Shown: piece by piece, positions 62,666 through 64,000 of the stretch
Numbering within the stretch: the stretch's first letter is position 1
Layout of the letters: the number at the start of each line of letters is the position of its first letter
From: JBNFVY01 sp049943335
GTDB taxonomy: Bacteria > Pseudomonadota > Alphaproteobacteria > Rhodobacterales > Rhodobacteraceae
Assembly (NCBI RefSeq): GCF_049943335.1
Contig: NZ_JBNFVY010000001.1
Span: forward strand, 721,630-785,629
Length of the DNA: 64,000 nucleotides
Direction of reading: 5' to 3'
Translations under genes and position numbers: made by a program
Notes under the pieces: model-generated
What the model was told of the DNA's origin: nothing
Database searches by the model: none
The model's input: only the letters and a program-made list of their open reading frames with translations

Positions 62666-63807
62666 GCAGCACTGCAGCGCCCCCCATCGTGCAAGGCTGG
62701 TGTCCCGGCGCGCATCGCCCGATGATGTCGGGCGACGGGCTGGTGGTGCGGGTGCGCCCATTTCGCGCGACGCTGTCGCCGGCCCAGGTGGGCGGGCTCT
62801 GCGATCTGGCGCGACGCTATGGAAATGGCACGCTGGATCTGACCTCGCGGGCAAATCTGCAGATCCGTGCTGTGGCCGAACCCGATTTTCCCGCTGTTCT
62901 GGCGGCGCTGGGGGCGTTGGGCCTGCTGGACGCTGATCCCGCTGTCGAAGGCCATCGCAACATCCTTATGGCCCCGGACTGGGTTGCGGGCGGGTTGACC
63001 GACAGGCTCTACGGGGCGCTGCAGGACACCTTGCCGACCTTGCCCGAGCTGCCAGAAAAGATGGGCTATGCGATCGACACCGGTGCCGCGCCGTGGCTGG
63101 CGGGCGGATCGGCAGATTTCCGCTTTGAACTGGATGCTGACGGCGGGCTGCTGCTGCGCGCTGATGGCGCGGTCACAGGCCTTCGCATCGACGAATCCTC
63201 TGCGATCGCGGCCTTGTCGGACATGGTGGCGTGGTTTGTCGCGACCGGCGGGCCAGCGGCCGGTCGGATGGCCCGGCATCTGCGCAACACCCCGCTTCCG
63301 CAGGCGTGGCAAGTCACCGCGCCGCGCACATGCGCACCGCCACCAACGCCCGGCCCGACGCATGACGGCGTAATTCTTGGCGCGCCTTTTGGCAGCCTTT
63401 CCGCCGAAGCTCTGGACCAAGCGATGCAGGCCCCCGGTGTCACTGAAATGCGGCTCATGCTGGGGCGGCTTTTCTGGCTGCGCGGCGCCCGCGCCGCGGA
63501 TGTGCAAGGGTTCATCGCAACACCCGGATCGGCGCTGTTGACCGCCCATGCCTGCCCCGGCGCGCCGCTGTGCCCGCAAGCCACGGTGGAAACGCGCGCG
63601 CTGGCTGAGCGGCTGGCAGATCAGGTGCCCGGAACCCTGCATGTGTCGGGCTGTGCCAAGGGCTGCGCCTTGCCCCGGCGCGCAGATGTGACCCTGACGG
63701 GGCGAAACGGGCGCTTTGATCTTGTGACAAACGGCGCTCCGTGGGAAGAGCCTACAGCCACAGGGTTGGCCCCCCACGACCTTCATGACCTGAGCGGAAT
63801 CGCCTGA
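62662..63807 (+). CDS. cobG: Precorrin-3B synthase
   Basis: A 381-residue oxygen-dependent enzyme of the sulfite/nitrite reductase fold that converts precorrin-3A to precorrin-3B. The 4Fe-4S siroheme-type ligands are HACPGAPLCPQ (CxxxxxC) and SGCAKGCALP (CxxxC). LDLTSRANLQIRAV lies near residue 60. Its presence identifies the aerobic, oxygen-requiring B12 route. It overlaps cobN by 4 bp and touches cobH. Confidence 0.92.
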   Translation: MSSTAAPPIVQGWCPGAHRPMMSGDGLVVRVRPFRATLSPAQVGGLCDLARRYGNGTLDLTSRANLQIRAVAEPDFPAVLAALGALGLLDADPAVEGHRNILMAPDWVAGGLTDRLYGALQDTLPTLPELPEKMGYAIDTGAAPWLAGGSADFRFELDADGGLLLRADGAVTGLRIDESSAIAALSDMVAWFVATGGPAAGRMARHLRNTPLPQAWQVTAPRTCAPPPTPGPTHDGVILGAPFGSLSAEALDQAMQAPGVTEMRLMLGRLFWLRGARAADVQGFIATPGSALLTAHACPGAPLCPQATVETRALAERLADQVPGTLHVSGCAKGCALPRRADVTLTGRNGRFDLVTNGAPWEEPTATGLAPHDLHDLSGIA

Positions 63808-64000
63808 ATGCCATACCAATACGAAAAAGACGGCGCGGCCATCTATGCCGAAAGCTTTGCCACCATCCGCGCCGAAGCCAACCTGTCACGCTTCGATCCG
63901 GATGAAGAGCAGATCGCCGTGCGCATGATCCACGCCGCCGGGCTGGTAGGGCTAGAGGAGCACATCCGCTTTTCACCCGGCTTTGCCCGCGCGGCCCGGG
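63808..64000 (+). CDS. cobH: Precorrin-8X methylmutase, N-terminal part
   Basis: The first 64 codons of a gene cut by the window end: MPYQYEKDGAAIYAESFATI, then FDPDEEQIAVRMIHAAG matches CobH/CbiC. The enzyme moves a methyl group from C-11 to C-12 to give hydrogenobyrinic acid. ATG 63808 follows the cobG stop directly, so the operon continues beyond 64000. Confidence 0.92.
   Translation, partial: MPYQYEKDGAAIYAESFATIRAEANLSRFDPDEEQIAVRMIHAAGLVGLEEHIRFSPGFARAAR

Noticed and set aside
60929..62854. 641-codon minus-strand frame opposite cobN/cobG
   Set aside because: It is a high-GC mirror frame. CobN and CobG motifs are all on the plus strand with coupled starts and stops.

Overview
The window is a chromosomal segment from an alphaproteobacterium, most likely a marine Rhodobacterales (Roseobacter-type) strain. 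This is inferred from high GC, tight operons full of 4-bp ATGA stop/start overlaps, a LuxI/LuxR quorum-sensing pair, the late-insertion cob-type cobalamin cluster (cobN, cobG, cobH, bluB, bluE), a DUF1467 gene coupled to methylmalonyl-CoA epimerase, an FNR-type box and small DUF6455 proteins. No transposase, integrase, phage block or CRISPR array is visible. Most of it reads as conserved core genome, with a few accessory patches.

Layout. 1-5.6 kb: an AraC regulator divergent from rpe, a PaaI-type thioesterase, a divergent luxR / small ORF / luxI locus, and a divergent cupin / small membrane protein pair. 5.8-8.1 kb: a three-gene unit of XRE regulator, SulP anion transporter and winged-helix protein. 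8.7-10.3 kb: ArsR, CSCS-motif permease and redox-active thioredoxin-like protein. A second ArsR/permease pair lies at 17.8-19.2 kb. 11.3-17.5 kb: tRNA-Gln, a BON-MscS channel, then a capsule operon (kpsT, kpsE, kdsA, phosphohexomutase; no kpsM here). 19.2-27.1 kb: a uracil-DNA-glycosylase-like gene, an SseB-like gene, and the rod-shape operon mreB-mreC-mreD-mrdA-rodA with ghrA coupled at its end. 27.3-29.1 kb: leuA, preceded by an unannotated leader peptide with consecutive Leu codons and competing hairpins. 29.2-41.9 kb: SDR, thymidine kinase, an HTH protein, a HupE-like / DUF4198 divergent pair whose start codons interlock, a DEAD-box helicase with leader hairpins, carB, cfa and aspS.

41.9-43.0 kb is a decay zone with two facing pseudogenes, a GNAT acetyltransferase and a hemerythrin; the latter keeps one reading frame interrupted by three stop codons. 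43.1-48.8 kb: a pilin-like peptide, a response regulator, mce-DUF1467, an EI24-type membrane protein with a nitroreductase, DUF167, an M48 lipoprotein protease, and two tandem DUF6455 genes behind a perfect FNR-type box. 49.3-64 kb is a cobalamin supercluster: cobS-cobT-cobU leftward; phosphatase-bluE-cbiB-cobC-bluB rightward; cobQ-cobO leftward; and a cobalamin riboswitch followed by DUF1636-cobW-cobN-cobG-cobH rightward, running off the window. Together these cover cobalt insertion, corrin adenosylation, amidation, aminopropanol attachment and lower-ligand synthesis of an oxygen-dependent B12 pathway.

I see no clear new multi-gene defence or metabolic system. The observations most worth a second look are the leuA leader, the small ORF coupled to luxI, the interlocked HupE/DUF4198 starts, the FNR-linked DUF6455 pair, the riboswitch-led DUF1636 gene and the decay zone.
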